This document shows positions 32,839 to 41,754 of a stretch of DNA of 64,000 bases, one piece after another. A program made the position numbers and the translations under genes. The stretch's first letter is position 1. Each line of letters opens with the position of its first letter. The notes under the pieces were generated by a model. It had not been told where the DNA came from. It searched no databases and was given only the letters and a program-made list of their open reading frames with translations. Source of the DNA: Micromonospora rhizosphaerae (lineage in GTDB: Bacteria; Actinomycetota; Actinomycetes; Mycobacteriales; Micromonosporaceae); assembly GCF_900091465.1 (NCBI RefSeq), contig NZ_FMHV01000002.1, positions 682,001-746,000 of the forward strand, given 5' to 3'.

Positions 32839-33546
32839 TCAGCGCGAGGCGGTCCCGAGCGGACGGCGGCGGGCGCGCTCCCGGGCGAGGATCCAGATCG
32901 CCTCCACGCCGTCCTTCCAGGTGATCTTCTTGCCCTCTTCGCGGCCCCGGGCGCGGTAGCTGATCGGCACCTCGTAGGGGCGGATCCGCTGGCGGAGCAG
33001 CTTGCCGGTGACCTCAGCCTCCATGCCGAAGCCCCGGGAGCGGATCTGGAGGGAGCGGTAGAGCTCGACCGGCATCAGCTTGAAGCAGGTCTCCAGGTCG
33101 CCGATGTACGAGTTGTAGAGCACGTTGGCCGCCATCGTGACGCCCTTGTTGCCCACCACGTACCAGAAGCTGTAGGCGCTGTGGCTGCCGAAGGTGCGGT
33201 TGCCGTAGACGACGGTGGCCCGCCCGTCGAGGACCGGCTCGAGCAGCCGCGGGATGTCCTGCGGGTCGTACTCCAGGTCGGCGTCGAGGATGACCATGTA
33301 CTCACCCTCGGCGTTGTCGACGGCGGTCTTGATGGCCGCGCCCTTGCCGGCGTTGCGCTGGTGGGTGATCACCCGCAGCCGCGCGTCGTCCGTCCGGCCG
33401 AGGATCTCGCCGGTGCCGTCCCGGCTGCCGTCGTCGACGACGACCAGCTCGATCTCGCACGGGTAATCGACCGCCAATGCCTGCTTAAGGGCATCCGCGA
33501 TGCGTTCTTCCTCGTTGTAGACCGGCATGAGGATCGAGAGCTTCAC
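32839..33546 (-). CDS. Family 2 glycosyltransferase, DPM1-like
   Basis: 235 residues with the GT-A fold: KLSILMPVYNEEERI, VVVDDGSRDGTGE, NAGKGAAIKTAV, MVILDADLEYDP (DxD) and GFGMEAEVTGKLL. It resembles polyprenyl-phosphate mannose/glucose synthases but lacks a long C-terminal membrane part. GTG at 33546 is chosen because GGAG lies just upstream and the protein then starts at the first beta strand; GTG 33558 is possible. Product and acceptor are unknown. Confidence 0.87.
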   Translation of the reverse strand: MKLSILMPVYNEEERIADALKQALAVDYPCEIELVVVDDGSRDGTGEILGRTDDARLRVITHQRNAGKGAAIKTAVDNAEGEYMVILDADLEYDPQDIPRLLEPVLDGRATVVYGNRTFGSHSAYSFWYVVGNKGVTMAANVLYNSYIGDLETCFKLMPVELYRSLQIRSRGFGMEAEVTGKLLRQRIRPYEVPISYRARGREEGKKITWKDGVEAIWILARERARRRPLGTASR

Positions 33547-33779
33547 GGGGATCTCCACGGGGGCGACAGCAAATCGGCCCTAGCGTAGCCTGGCCCTTCC
33601 TCGTCGTGCAGCCCGCCACCTCCCGGCTTGGCTGCCCGAGATCGACTTGGACCTCGATGACCTTTGTCGGGAGCGGCGGCGGAGCCGCCGGCCGCTCGTC
33701 GACGGCCGCTCGTCGCCGCGGCTCGGCTGCGGCCACGACGACTTCATCGGCTCCCGGGTCTACTGACCCGCCTGCTAGC

Positions 33780-33821
33780 AGGGGCCCCCTTCACAACGGA
33801 ATCCGTTGACCGGGGGCCCCT
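33780..33821 (-). terminator. Two-tier hairpin terminator after the lipoprotein gene
   Basis: AGGGGCCCCC (33780-33789) pairs with GGGGGCCCCT (33812-33821), and the loop carries its own CAACGGA/TCCGTTG hairpin. It begins 5 bases after the stop of the minus-strand lipoprotein gene. Confidence 0.75.
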
Positions 33822-33825
33822 CCCT

Positions 33826-34437
33826 TCAGCGCTGCTTGAACGGGACGACGATGAGCCGGGCCACGCCGCCGTCGCCGTCCTTGGCACCGGCCACGCCAAC
33901 GGTGGTGCCGACCTTGATGTCGCTCGACTGGACGGTGCTCCTGCGCTCGATCACCCGCAGGTTGTCGCCGAAGGTCCAGGTCATGGTGAAGCCGTCGGTG
34001 GACTTGACGGTCATCGAGTCGCCGTCGATGGCGGTCACCTCGCCGCGCTGCACCGCGACGGTCTTCGTACCGCCGTCCCGGGTCTGCACCACGACCTCGC
34101 CGTGCAGGATGTTCCTGCGCAGCAGCACGCGGGCCCGGTGCCGGTTGCGCCACTCCTGGGCCCGCTCACCGCGCCTGTCCCTGGGACCGGCCTCAGTGGA
34201 TCCCGGCTCGGCGGAGCCCGACGGCGCGGGCGCGGCGACCGGATCCACGTCCAGGTCGGCGGCGTCGAAGCCCATCGCGGCGAGCGCCTGGCCGTCCGCG
34301 CCCATGGCCGCGGCGACCTCGACCGCCGTCTCCCTGGCCGTGTCCTGCGCGACCTGGGCGGGGCCGCAGCCGCTGACGCCGAGCGCGGCCGCCGCGAGCA
34401 GCGCGGTGACGGCGGTGGCGATTCCCTGACGTGCCAT
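33826..34437 (-). CDS. Secreted lipoprotein with DUF5666-like beta domain
   Basis: 203 residues. A signal peptide ends in the lipobox GVSGC, so the protein should be lipid-anchored outside the membrane. The C-terminal half (HGEVVVQTRDGGTKTVAVQ, TAIDGDSMTVKSTDGFTMTW, VIERRSTVQSSDIKVGTTVG) has the short beta-barrel repeats of DUF5666-like proteins. It is the third gene of a run with a response regulator and histidine kinase, so it may feed an envelope signal to the kinase. Function unknown. Confidence 0.82.
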   Translation of the reverse strand: MARQGIATAVTALLAAAALGVSGCGPAQVAQDTARETAVEVAAAMGADGQALAAMGFDAADLDVDPVAAPAPSGSAEPGSTEAGPRDRRGERAQEWRNRHRARVLLRRNILHGEVVVQTRDGGTKTVAVQRGEVTAIDGDSMTVKSTDGFTMTWTFGDNLRVIERRSTVQSSDIKVGTTVGVAGAKDGDGGVARLIVVPFKQR

Positions 34438-34492
34438 CAGTCTTCCTCTCGTCCGTGGAGCACCAGCGTCCCGCGCGGGCGCGATCGGATCG

Positions 34493-36019
34493 TCAGCCCT
34501 GTGTTCGGGTCAGGTAAGGATCTCCGGGCAGCCGGACGGCGAACGCCGCCCCGCCCTCCGGAGCGTGTCCGGCCGCGATGTCACCGCCGAGCCGGCGGAC
34601 CAGCCCGGCAGCGAGCGCCAGCCCGAGCCCGCTGCCCACCTTGCGCACGCCACGGTAGCGCTGGTGCAGCGCGCCGCGCTCGAAGGCCACCGCCAGGTCG
34701 TCGTCGGTGAAACCGGGCCCGCCGTCGCGGACCTCCACGACGCCGCCGGCGGCCGGGTCCACCCCGGCCGGCCGGACCGCGAGCACCACCGGCGCCCCCG
34801 GAGGTACGACCCGCAGCGCGTTCTCCAGCAGCCCGTCGACCACCTGCCGGATCCTCCCCGGGTCGGTGTACGTCGGGACCGGTCGGTCCGGCGCCTCAAC
34901 CCGGAACGGGACGCCGACCGCCGCGCACCGGTCGGACCAGGTCCGTTCCGCCTCGGCGGCCAGCCGGGACAGGTCGACCGGCACCGGTTCGAGCGGGAAG
35001 TCGGCGGCCTCCAGCCGGGCCAGCGCGAGCAGGTCGCTGACCAGCCGGTCCAGATGCTCCGCCTCGGCGAGCATGGTCCGGCCGGTGCCGGGCGTCTCGT
35101 CCGCACCGATCACCCCGTCGGCGAGCGCCTCCGCGTACCCCCGGATCGCGGTCAACGGGGTGCGCAGCTCGTGGGAGACCGAGAGCAGGAACTCCCGCTG
35201 CCGTCCCTCGCTGGTGGCCAGCGCGGCGGCCAGCCCGTTCAGCGCGTACGCCAGGTCGGCGACCTCGTCGGGCGGCTCGACCGGCACCCGGACCGCACGG
35301 TCCCCGGCGCGCAGCCGGGCGGCGGCGGTGGCCGCGGTGCGGATCGGCCGGGCCAGCCGGCGGGCGAGCAGCAGCCCGGCCGCCACCCCGGCGGTGAGCC
35401 CGGCCAGCAGCGGGAGCCAGAGGCCCCGGAGCACCTGCCGCCACGGCCCGCTGGTGGTGGCCCGGGTCAGCACCACCCCGTCCCCGCCGGGCAGCGCCCG
35501 CCCCTCGACCAGGGCACGCTCGCCGTCGACCAGACGGCGGCCGGAGACGTCCCGCCCCCCGGCGACCCGGGTCACCACCTGCCGGGGCAGACCCGGGCGG
35601 TCCACCGTGCCGGCACGGATGACGTACACGTCGATGTCCTGCTGGCGGAGCTGGCGGATCAGCCGCTCCCCGGCGTTGTCCCGCTGCCGGACGGCGCGGA
35701 CCCGGAGCACGTCCGCGGCCAGCCGGGCCTGGGCGGCGAGCGCCTCCTGGTCGCGCCGCTCGGCGCCACGTACCGCCAGCGGCACCGCGACCAGCGCGGT
35801 GACCAGCACCGAGACCAGCGCCACCGCGCAGGTGACCAGCACCGCGCGGGCGGTCAGCGTGCCGGCGAACCGACGCCGCGGGGGCGTCGGCGCCGGGCGC
35901 GGCCCGATCACCGGCAGCGCGACGGTCGGCTGGTGCGGTCGGGACGGGTCGGCGGGCGACTGTGGACGGGCCTGCGGCCAAGGGCCGGCGGGCGGCTGCT
36001 GATGGATGGACTCAGGCAT
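34493..36019 (-). CDS. Sensor histidine kinase with HAMP domain
   Basis: 508 residues. A Pro-rich cytoplasmic start is followed by TM1 (~57-82), an extracytoplasmic sensor part, TM2 (~200-220) and a HAMP linker. The dimerisation box holds phospho-acceptor H283 (VSHELRTPLTAI), and the ATP domain has N-box, DGGPGF and GSGLGLALA. This is a classical EnvZ/BaeS-like kinase. Its start overlaps the response-regulator stop by 8 bases, so the two are translationally coupled. The stimulus is unknown; a lipoprotein gene follows. Confidence 0.92.
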   Translation of the reverse strand: MPESIHQQPPAGPWPQARPQSPADPSRPHQPTVALPVIGPRPAPTPPRRRFAGTLTARAVLVTCAVALVSVLVTALVAVPLAVRGAERRDQEALAAQARLAADVLRVRAVRQRDNAGERLIRQLRQQDIDVYVIRAGTVDRPGLPRQVVTRVAGGRDVSGRRLVDGERALVEGRALPGGDGVVLTRATTSGPWRQVLRGLWLPLLAGLTAGVAAGLLLARRLARPIRTAATAAARLRAGDRAVRVPVEPPDEVADLAYALNGLAAALATSEGRQREFLLSVSHELRTPLTAIRGYAEALADGVIGADETPGTGRTMLAEAEHLDRLVSDLLALARLEAADFPLEPVPVDLSRLAAEAERTWSDRCAAVGVPFRVEAPDRPVPTYTDPGRIRQVVDGLLENALRVVPPGAPVVLAVRPAGVDPAAGGVVEVRDGGPGFTDDDLAVAFERGALHQRYRGVRKVGSGLGLALAAGLVRRLGGDIAAGHAPEGGAAFAVRLPGDPYLTRTQG

Positions 36020-36704
36020 CGGCCGCGTACCCGACGCCGCGATGGGTGCGGATCACGCTGGCCGGGCCGAGCTTGGCGCGGACCTGCGCGACGTGCACGT
36101 CCACCGTGCGGGTTCCGGCGTGCGCGGCGTAGCCCCAGACGCCGGCCAGCAGCTCCTCCCGGGTGAAGACCCGGCCGGGCCGGGCCATCAGGTGGGCGAG
36201 CAGGTCGAACTCGGTGGAGGTGAGCTGGACCGGGGCGCCCGCGGCGGTCACGGTCCGGCGGGCCGGGTCGAGGGTGACCGGGCCGACCACCCGGGGCTGC
36301 TCGGCCCCGGCCGGCGCGCCGGCCGTGCGGCGCAGCACCGCCCGGACCCGGGCCACCAGCTCGCGCGGGCTGAACGGCTTGGTCACGTAGTCGTCCGCAC
36401 CCAGCTCCAGCCCGACGATCCGGTCGACCTCGTCGTCCCGGGCGGTGAGGAAGATGACCGGCGTCCAGTCGCCGGCCTCGCGGAGCCGCCGGCAGATCTC
36501 CGTCCCGGCCAGGCCGGGCAGCGCGATGTCCAGCACGCAGGCCACCGGGCGCAGCCGCCGCGCGGCGGCCAGGCCGGCCGCGCCGTCCCGTTCCAGGTGT
36601 ACGCCGAACCCGTCCCGGGTCAGGTAGAGCCGGACCAGGTCGGCGATGGCCGGCTCGTCCTCGACCACGAGGACGAGCCCGCGCTGCGCGGCGTCGGCGT
36701 TCAC
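36012..36704 (-). CDS. OmpR/PhoB-family response regulator
   Basis: 230 residues. The receiver domain has the acidic pair in VVEDEPAI, phospho-acceptor D59 (CVLDIALPG), T in FLTARDDE and K in VTKPFSPREL. The C-terminal winged helix (LTSTEFDLLAHLMARPGRVF; VDVHVAQVRAKLG; IRTHRGVGYAA) is OmpR type. It is the first gene of the regulator-kinase-lipoprotein run; the start at 36704 gives a full-length receiver. Confidence 0.94.
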   Translation of the reverse strand: MNADAAQRGLVLVVEDEPAIADLVRLYLTRDGFGVHLERDGAAGLAAARRLRPVACVLDIALPGLAGTEICRRLREAGDWTPVIFLTARDDEVDRIVGLELGADDYVTKPFSPRELVARVRAVLRRTAGAPAGAEQPRVVGPVTLDPARRTVTAAGAPVQLTSTEFDLLAHLMARPGRVFTREELLAGVWGYAAHAGTRTVDVHVAQVRAKLGPASVIRTHRGVGYAADA

Positions 36705-36773
36705 CGGCCCATGATTACCGACCGGTGGGCGGCGGAGAGGTCCGGGGAATGTTCGGGTTCGGTAAGGACCCGG

Positions 36774-37286
36774 TCAGCGCACCGCCGCCGGGCGGAACGC
36801 GGCGGGGCGGGCGGCGGCGGGCGGCTCGCCGATGGTGGCGACCAGCCGCTCCCGGGGCGTCCGCAGCCGGGTCCGGAAGGCGTGGTTGAGCAGCGTGTCG
36901 AGCTGCCAGACCTGCTTCGGGTGGTGGGTACGGATGAGGAACCGCTCACGCGCCCCGTCGATCGCGGTGGCGGCCAGTTCGACGCTCTGCGAGCGCGGGT
37001 CCGGGCTCCAGGTGACGTTGGTCAGCTCGCGCAGTTCGGTGTTGAGGTGCAGGCGCAGCCGGTGCAGCACCCGGGTCTCCTGGGTGACCACGAGCCGCCG
37101 GTGGGTCAGGAGCATCAGGTACTCGCCACCGACCGGGTGATCCGGGCGGCTGCACCGGGTGACCAGGATGGTGGCGTCGCCGGAGCCCACGCACCGGCGG
37201 AAGATCGGCAGGTGACGGCTGACCGTCTGGGTCGCCAGGCCGGTCTCGGCGGCGGCCGGAAGGAACGTACGCGAGAACACGTCCAT
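36774..37286 (-). CDS. Conserved-looking hypothetical protein
   Basis: 170 residues, mostly beta-strand-rich (GDATILVTRC, YLMLLTHRRLVVTQETRV, LRLHLNTELRELTNVTWSPD, QSVELAATAIDG), which resembles a PH-like fold. No catalytic motif, signal peptide or membrane helix is seen. ATG at 37286 is chosen over 37304; neither has a clear ribosome site. It lies upstream of, and in the same direction as, the response-regulator operon. I do not recognise the family. Confidence 0.65.
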   Translation of the reverse strand: MDVFSRTFLPAAAETGLATQTVSRHLPIFRRCVGSGDATILVTRCSRPDHPVGGEYLMLLTHRRLVVTQETRVLHRLRLHLNTELRELTNVTWSPDPRSQSVELAATAIDGARERFLIRTHHPKQVWQLDTLLNHAFRTRLRTPRERLVATIGEPPAAARPAAFRPAAVR

Positions 37287-37490
37287 GCAAGATGCAACGA
37301 GCACGAAGCACGAGTGATATGGGTCACTCCCGATTCGCGGAACTTGCAGGCCGCGCGTCGCACCGGGTGTCCGGCATTCCGCCCCGGCTCGGAACGGATG
37401 ACGGGTCAGAGCCAGCGGAGGGACTGGCCGTGCGACGCCATTTCCGGCACCACCCGCGGGTCAGCCCGGGGTCGGCGCGGGCGGCGCAGG

Positions 37491-38663
37491 TCAGAGCAGC
37501 TCGACGATGGTGGCGTTGGCCATGCCGCCGCCCTCGCACATGGTCTGCAGGCCGTACCGGATCCCGTTGTCCCGCATGTGCTGCAGCATCGTGGTCATGA
37601 TCCGGGCGCCGGACCCGCCGAGCGGGTGGCCGAGGGCGATCGCGCCGCCGCGCGGGTTGAGCCGCTCCGGGTCCGCCTCGGTCTCGGCCAGCCAGGCCAG
37701 TGGGACCGGGGCGAACGCCTCGTTCACCTCGTACACCCCGATCTCCTCGATGCCCAGCCCCGCGCGGCGCAGCGCCTTCGCGGTGGCCGGGATGGGGGCG
37801 GTGAGCATGGTGACGGGGTCGTCGGCGGCGACGACGGCGGTATGCACCCGGGCCAGCGGGCGCAGGCCGTGCCGACTGGCCCACTCGCTGGTGGTGACGG
37901 CGAGCGCGGCGGCGCCGTCGGAGATCTGGGACGCGGATCCGGCGGTGACCACGCCGTCGGCCCGGAACGGGGTGGCCAGCTCACCGAGCTTGGCCAGCGA
38001 GGTGTCCCGGCGGATGCCCTCGTCGGCGGCGAACTTGCCGCCGTCGGCGAGCGCCACCGGGGCCAGCTCCGGGTCGAACGCCCCGGCGTCCTGGGCGGCC
38101 GCCGCCTTCTCGTGGCTGGCCAGCGCGAACTCGTCCAGCTGGGCCCGGGAGAAGCGCCAGCGCTCGGCGATCAGCTCGGCCCCGACGCCCTGGTTGAACG
38201 GGAGGGGGGAGTCCTGAGCAACCCCCTCGACGCCCCGGTAGCGCTCCAGGATCTGCTCGCTGAACGGCATGCCGCCGGCCACGCTGGAACCCATCGGCAC
38301 CCGGGTCATCGACTCGACGCCACCGGCGACCACCAGGTCGGCCTGACCGGAGAGGACGGTCGCGGCGGCGAAATGCAGCGCCTGTTGGCTGGACCCGCAC
38401 TGCCGGTCGATGGTGGTGCCGGGGACCGACTCGGGCCAGCCGGCGGCGAGCACGGCGTTGCGGGCGACGTTCCACGACTGCTCGCCGATCTGGGAGACGC
38501 AACCCCAGACCACGTCGTCGACCTGCCCCGGGTCGATGCCGGTCCGCTCGGCTAGGGCACGAAGCACGTGCGCCGAGAGATCGACCGGGTGCACGCCGGC
38601 CAGGCTGCCCTTGCGCCGCCCGACCGGGGTCCGTACCGCACCGACGATGACTGCGTCACTCAT
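37491..38663 (-). CDS. Acetyl-CoA acetyltransferase (thiolase)
   Basis: 390-residue thiolase. The acyl-accepting C89 lies in TIDRQCGSSQQAL; VYEVNEAFAPVPL, GGAIALGHPLGGSGAR (catalytic His) and MCEGGGMANATIVEL complete the active site. It makes or cleaves acetoacetyl/3-ketoacyl-CoA in fatty-acid breakdown or ketone metabolism. RVPMGS and the SxxGG segment are typical of the degradative FadA-like group. It stands alone with no beta-oxidation partner nearby. Confidence 0.93.
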   Translation of the reverse strand: MSDAVIVGAVRTPVGRRKGSLAGVHPVDLSAHVLRALAERTGIDPGQVDDVVWGCVSQIGEQSWNVARNAVLAAGWPESVPGTTIDRQCGSSQQALHFAAATVLSGQADLVVAGGVESMTRVPMGSSVAGGMPFSEQILERYRGVEGVAQDSPLPFNQGVGAELIAERWRFSRAQLDEFALASHEKAAAAQDAGAFDPELAPVALADGGKFAADEGIRRDTSLAKLGELATPFRADGVVTAGSASQISDGAAALAVTTSEWASRHGLRPLARVHTAVVAADDPVTMLTAPIPATAKALRRAGLGIEEIGVYEVNEAFAPVPLAWLAETEADPERLNPRGGAIALGHPLGGSGARIMTTMLQHMRDNGIRYGLQTMCEGGGMANATIVELL

Positions 38664-38797
38664 GTCTACTCCCCGGTAACTTGCGCTGCCCCGATCCTAC
38701 GTCCTCACCGGCCCGGCCGTCCGCCCCCGGGTCGGGGGATCCGACGACCGCCGGCCACGAGGCGGTCGCCGGCCGGCCCGGCTGGCAAGCTGGAGCC

Positions 38798-39235
38798 GTG
38801 CCTCCACAATCTTCCTCCCCGGCCCGGCAGTGGCGGGTGCCGGTCATCCTGCCGGTGGTCAAGCTGGTCGGCGCGGTTGTCCTGGTCGGGCTCGGACTGC
38901 TCTTCGCCGACGGCGACCGGGTCCAACTGGTGCTGGCCGGGCTGGCCGCCGCGGTACTGGCCGGCTGGGGGCTGCGCGACCTGGTGGCGCCGGTCCGGCT
39001 GGCCGTGGACCCGGACGGGATCACGGTGATCCGGGGCTTCGCCGGTCGGCGGCGGCTGCCCTGGCCGGCCGTCGAGGCGATCACCGTCGACCGCCGTACC
39101 CGGCGCGGGCTCACCGCCGAGACGCTGGAGATCGACGCGGGGGAGTCGCTGCACCTCTTCGGCCGGTCCGACCTGGGCGCGCCGCCGGAGGAGGTCGCCG
39201 ACGCGCTGCGCGCCGCCCGCCCTGCGGCGCGCTGA
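38798..39235 (+). CDS. Small membrane protein with bacterial PH-like domain
   Basis: 145 residues. Two hydrophobic helices (VPVILPVVKLVGAVVLVGLG; LVLAGLAAAVLAGWGL) are followed by a PH-like beta domain (RLAVDPDGITVIRGFAGRRR, LPWPAVEAITVDRRTRRG, ETLEIDAGESLHLF). Such proteins are common in actinobacteria, with unknown function at the membrane. GTG at 38798 has GGAG close upstream; no other start fits. It is divergent from the thiolase and convergent with the rhomboid gene. Confidence 0.78.
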   Translation: MPPQSSSPARQWRVPVILPVVKLVGAVVLVGLGLLFADGDRVQLVLAGLAAAVLAGWGLRDLVAPVRLAVDPDGITVIRGFAGRRRLPWPAVEAITVDRRTRRGLTAETLEIDAGESLHLFGRSDLGAPPEEVADALRAARPAAR

Positions 39236-39272
39236 GTCGCGCCGGGCCGGGTCGGCTCGGCTGAGCGGCGGG

Positions 39273-40214
39273 TCAGCCCGTGAGCATCGCAGTCCGGACC
39301 AGGACCAGGCCGAGGAGCGCCACCAGGAGGATCGCGGTCCCGGCGGTCTGGAACACGGACCGCCGCATCCGCGGGGCGTACGCCAACACCCAGCCCATCG
39401 CGGCACCGGTGATCAGTCCGCCGAGGTGCCCCGGGATGGAGATACTCGGCACGGTGAAGGTGAAGATCAGGTTGATCACCAGGATCGGCACGATCGCCGA
39501 GGTGTCCCGACCCAGCCGGCGCATCAGCACGAAGACGGCCGCGAAGAGCCCGAAGATCGCCGTGGACGCGCCGGCGGACGCCGCGTTCGGGTCGCTGAAG
39601 AGATAGGCCGCGACGTTGCCGCCGAGCCCAGCGACCAGGTAGAGCGCGAGGAATCGCAGCGGCCCGAGCAGGGCCTCCAGATCCCGGCCGAGCACCCACA
39701 ACGCCCACATGTTCAGCAGCAGGTGCACCACGCCGTAGTGCAGGAACATGGCGGTGACCAGCCGGTACCACTCGCCGGTCGCGACACCCTCGACCGGGAA
39801 CTGCGGCGGCCACTGCGCGAGCACGGCACCCCAGTGGGTCAGCGGGGTGCCGCCGCCGAGCAGCCCGCCCAGGCCGGAGCCGCCGACCATCGAGTCGCCG
39901 CCACGGTCGCTCAGCACGGAGAGCAGCATCATCAACACGTTCAGCGCGATCAGCGTCCGGGTGACGAGGCCTCGGCGGCCGACGGCACCGCCACCGAAGG
40001 CGGTACGCGCCGGCCGCACGCTACGGCGTCCCTCGTTCACGCACTCCGGGCACTGGTGTCCGACCGAGGCCTCCCGCATGCACTCCGGGCAGATCGGCCG
40101 GTCGCACCGGGTGCAGCGGACGTACGTCTCCCGGCCGGGGTGGCGGTAGCAGACCGGAGTGGCCGGCGGCGACCCACCGGTGCCGTCACCTGCCTGCCCG
40201 GAGCGCTCTGTCAT
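39273..40214 (-). CDS. Rhomboid-family intramembrane serine protease with N-terminal zinc finger
   Basis: 313 residues. The first ~60 form a B-box-like zinc finger (VCYRH, CTRCDRPICPECM, HQCPEC). About seven helices follow. The catalytic serine is in SAGASTAIFGL (GxSx) and the histidine in GHLGGLITGAAMG. HYGVVHLLLNMWAL is the conserved HxxxHxxxN-like oxyanion helix region. It cleaves membrane proteins within the bilayer; natural substrates are unknown. This zinc-finger/rhomboid layout is usual in actinobacteria. Confidence 0.93.
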   Translation of the reverse strand: MTERSGQAGDGTGGSPPATPVCYRHPGRETYVRCTRCDRPICPECMREASVGHQCPECVNEGRRSVRPARTAFGGGAVGRRGLVTRTLIALNVLMMLLSVLSDRGGDSMVGGSGLGGLLGGGTPLTHWGAVLAQWPPQFPVEGVATGEWYRLVTAMFLHYGVVHLLLNMWALWVLGRDLEALLGPLRFLALYLVAGLGGNVAAYLFSDPNAASAGASTAIFGLFAAVFVLMRRLGRDTSAIVPILVINLIFTFTVPSISIPGHLGGLITGAAMGWVLAYAPRMRRSVFQTAGTAILLVALLGLVLVRTAMLTG

Positions 40215-40240
40215 GCGAGCAAAAGTACCTCGCGGGACGG

Positions 40241-40771
40241 TCAGGCCGGCTTGCGCTCGATCTCGACGCGCTCGATGACCACGTCCTGCAGCGGCCGGTC
40301 GCTCGGGCCGGTCGGGGTGTTCGCGATCGAGTCCACGACCTTCGCCGACTGCTCGTCGGCCACCTGACCGAAGATGGTGTGCCGGTTGTTCAGGTGCGGC
40401 GTCGGCGCGACGGTGATGAAGAACTGCGAGCCGTTGGTGCCCGGCCCGGCATTCGCCATCGCCAGCAGGTACGGCCGGTCGAAGCGCAACTCCGGGTGGA
40501 ACTCGTCGGCAAACTTGTAACCCGGCCCGCCGCGACCGGTACCCGTCGGGTCACCCATCTGGATCATGAAGCCGCTGATGACGCGGTGCGAGATGGTGCC
40601 GTCGTAGTACGGCCCGCCGCCCGGCTGGCCGGTGCGCGGGTCGATGTACTCCCGGTTCCCCTCGGCCAGGTCGACGAAGTTGCGGACGGTCTTCGGCGCG
40701 TGGTTCGGGAAGAGCTCCAGCCGGATCGGGCCAGCGTTGGTGTGCAAGGTGGCGTAGACAGTCTCGGCCAC
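40241..40771 (-). CDS. Cyclophilin-type peptidyl-prolyl cis-trans isomerase
   Basis: 176 residues with the cyclophilin signature: YYDGTISHRVISGFMIQMGD (catalytic Arg in HRV), LAMANAGPGTNGSQFFITV and HTIFGQV. It speeds proline isomerisation during protein folding in the cytoplasm, as no signal peptide is present. ATG at 40771 with GAGGAG upstream. It stands close to the rhomboid gene but is separated from it by 26 bases. Confidence 0.94.
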   Translation of the reverse strand: MAETVYATLHTNAGPIRLELFPNHAPKTVRNFVDLAEGNREYIDPRTGQPGGGPYYDGTISHRVISGFMIQMGDPTGTGRGGPGYKFADEFHPELRFDRPYLLAMANAGPGTNGSQFFITVAPTPHLNNRHTIFGQVADEQSAKVVDSIANTPTGPSDRPLQDVVIERVEIERKPA

Positions 40772-40888
40772 GGGTACTCCTCACTTGTTGGTCACTTCCA
40801 TGCGGATCCTCCCATGTGCCCGATCTGCCAGTGCGGAGGCATCCAAAGGTGGAGGATGACGAAGGAACAACTCCCAGGAGGTGGGACC

Positions 40889-41653
40889 GTGTTTGGAATC
40901 GGGCGGCGTAAGACCCAGGGGCAGCTGGCCAAGGCCGAGCTGACCCAGGGCATCGGTCACCTCAGGCAGGCCGCGACGCACGCGGCGAAGGGTGCGGGCG
41001 CCACGGCCGGCCCGCGGGTCCAGGCAGCCCGGGGTGCCGTCGCGCCGACCGCCGTCATGGTGCGGGACCGGGCGTCGAGCGGCCTGGCGTCGACGGTAGC
41101 GGCGCTCGCGCCGCTGGCCCTGGCCGTCCGCAACGCGCAGGCCGGGGCGGCGGGTAAGGCCGTGGCCGGCAGGAAGGCCGCCGTCGCCAAGCAGGCCGCG
41201 GTGAACAAGAAGATGAAGGCGAAGAACATGAAAGCCGCGAAGAAGAAGCAGAAGAAGTCGCGCAGCGGCGGGATGATGGCCGGCCTGCTGGCCGCCGGCA
41301 CGGTGGCGGGCCTGGCCGGGGCGATGGCCATGCGCCGGCGCCGCGAGCAGCAGGAGTGGGCCGAGTACGACCCGACCGGCAAGCTGGACCCGCTGCGGGA
41401 GGACGTGGACACCATCGTGGTGGAGACCCCGGATCCGAGCGCGAAGGTGACCGACGTGTCGACCGGCAGCTCGGTGGGCGGGGGCGACCGCGCCTCCAGC
41501 ACCACCCCCGGCAAGCAGCCGGTGATCCAGCCGACCGGCAAGGTCCCCTCGGTGGCCGAGGGCGCCCGGGACGTCTCCGGTCGGCCGACCGACGACCTGA
41601 CCAGGGCGATGAGCAAGGAGAAGAACGCCGCGAAGGCCAGCGGTCCCCGCTGA
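40889..41653 (+). CDS. Lys/Ala-rich protein with one membrane helix (DUF5324-like)
   Basis: 254 residues. The N-terminal half is a long amphipathic, alanine-rich helix (LAKAELTQGIGHLRQAATHA), then a strongly basic stretch (NKKMKAKNMKAAKKKQKKSR), one transmembrane helix (GGMMAGLLAAGTVAGLAGAM) and an acidic, flexible C-terminus. It resembles actinobacterial DUF5324-type proteins of unknown role. GTG at 40889 has a perfect AGGAGGTG 5 bases upstream, better than ATG 40857. It is divergent from the cyclophilin gene. Confidence 0.75.
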   Translation: MFGIGRRKTQGQLAKAELTQGIGHLRQAATHAAKGAGATAGPRVQAARGAVAPTAVMVRDRASSGLASTVAALAPLALAVRNAQAGAAGKAVAGRKAAVAKQAAVNKKMKAKNMKAAKKKQKKSRSGGMMAGLLAAGTVAGLAGAMAMRRRREQQEWAEYDPTGKLDPLREDVDTIVVETPDPSAKVTDVSTGSSVGGGDRASSTTPGKQPVIQPTGKVPSVAEGARDVSGRPTDDLTRAMSKEKNAAKASGPR

Positions 41654-41666
41654 CCCGGGCGGTCAC

Positions 41667-41713
41667 GGAAAAGCGCCGGCGCGCGGGGGCAGCCCCGCGC
41701 CGCCGGCGCTTCC
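41667..41713. terminator. Strong bidirectional terminator
   Basis: CGGAAAAGCGCCGGCG followed by CGCGGGG pairs with CCCCGCG and CGCCGGCGCTTCCG around a short GCAG loop: a stem of more than 18 bp with small mismatches, between convergent genes. Confidence 0.82.
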
Positions 41714-41754
41714 GTGTGTCCTCGCCGGTCGGATTCCGCCGCGGGCCGGTGGAC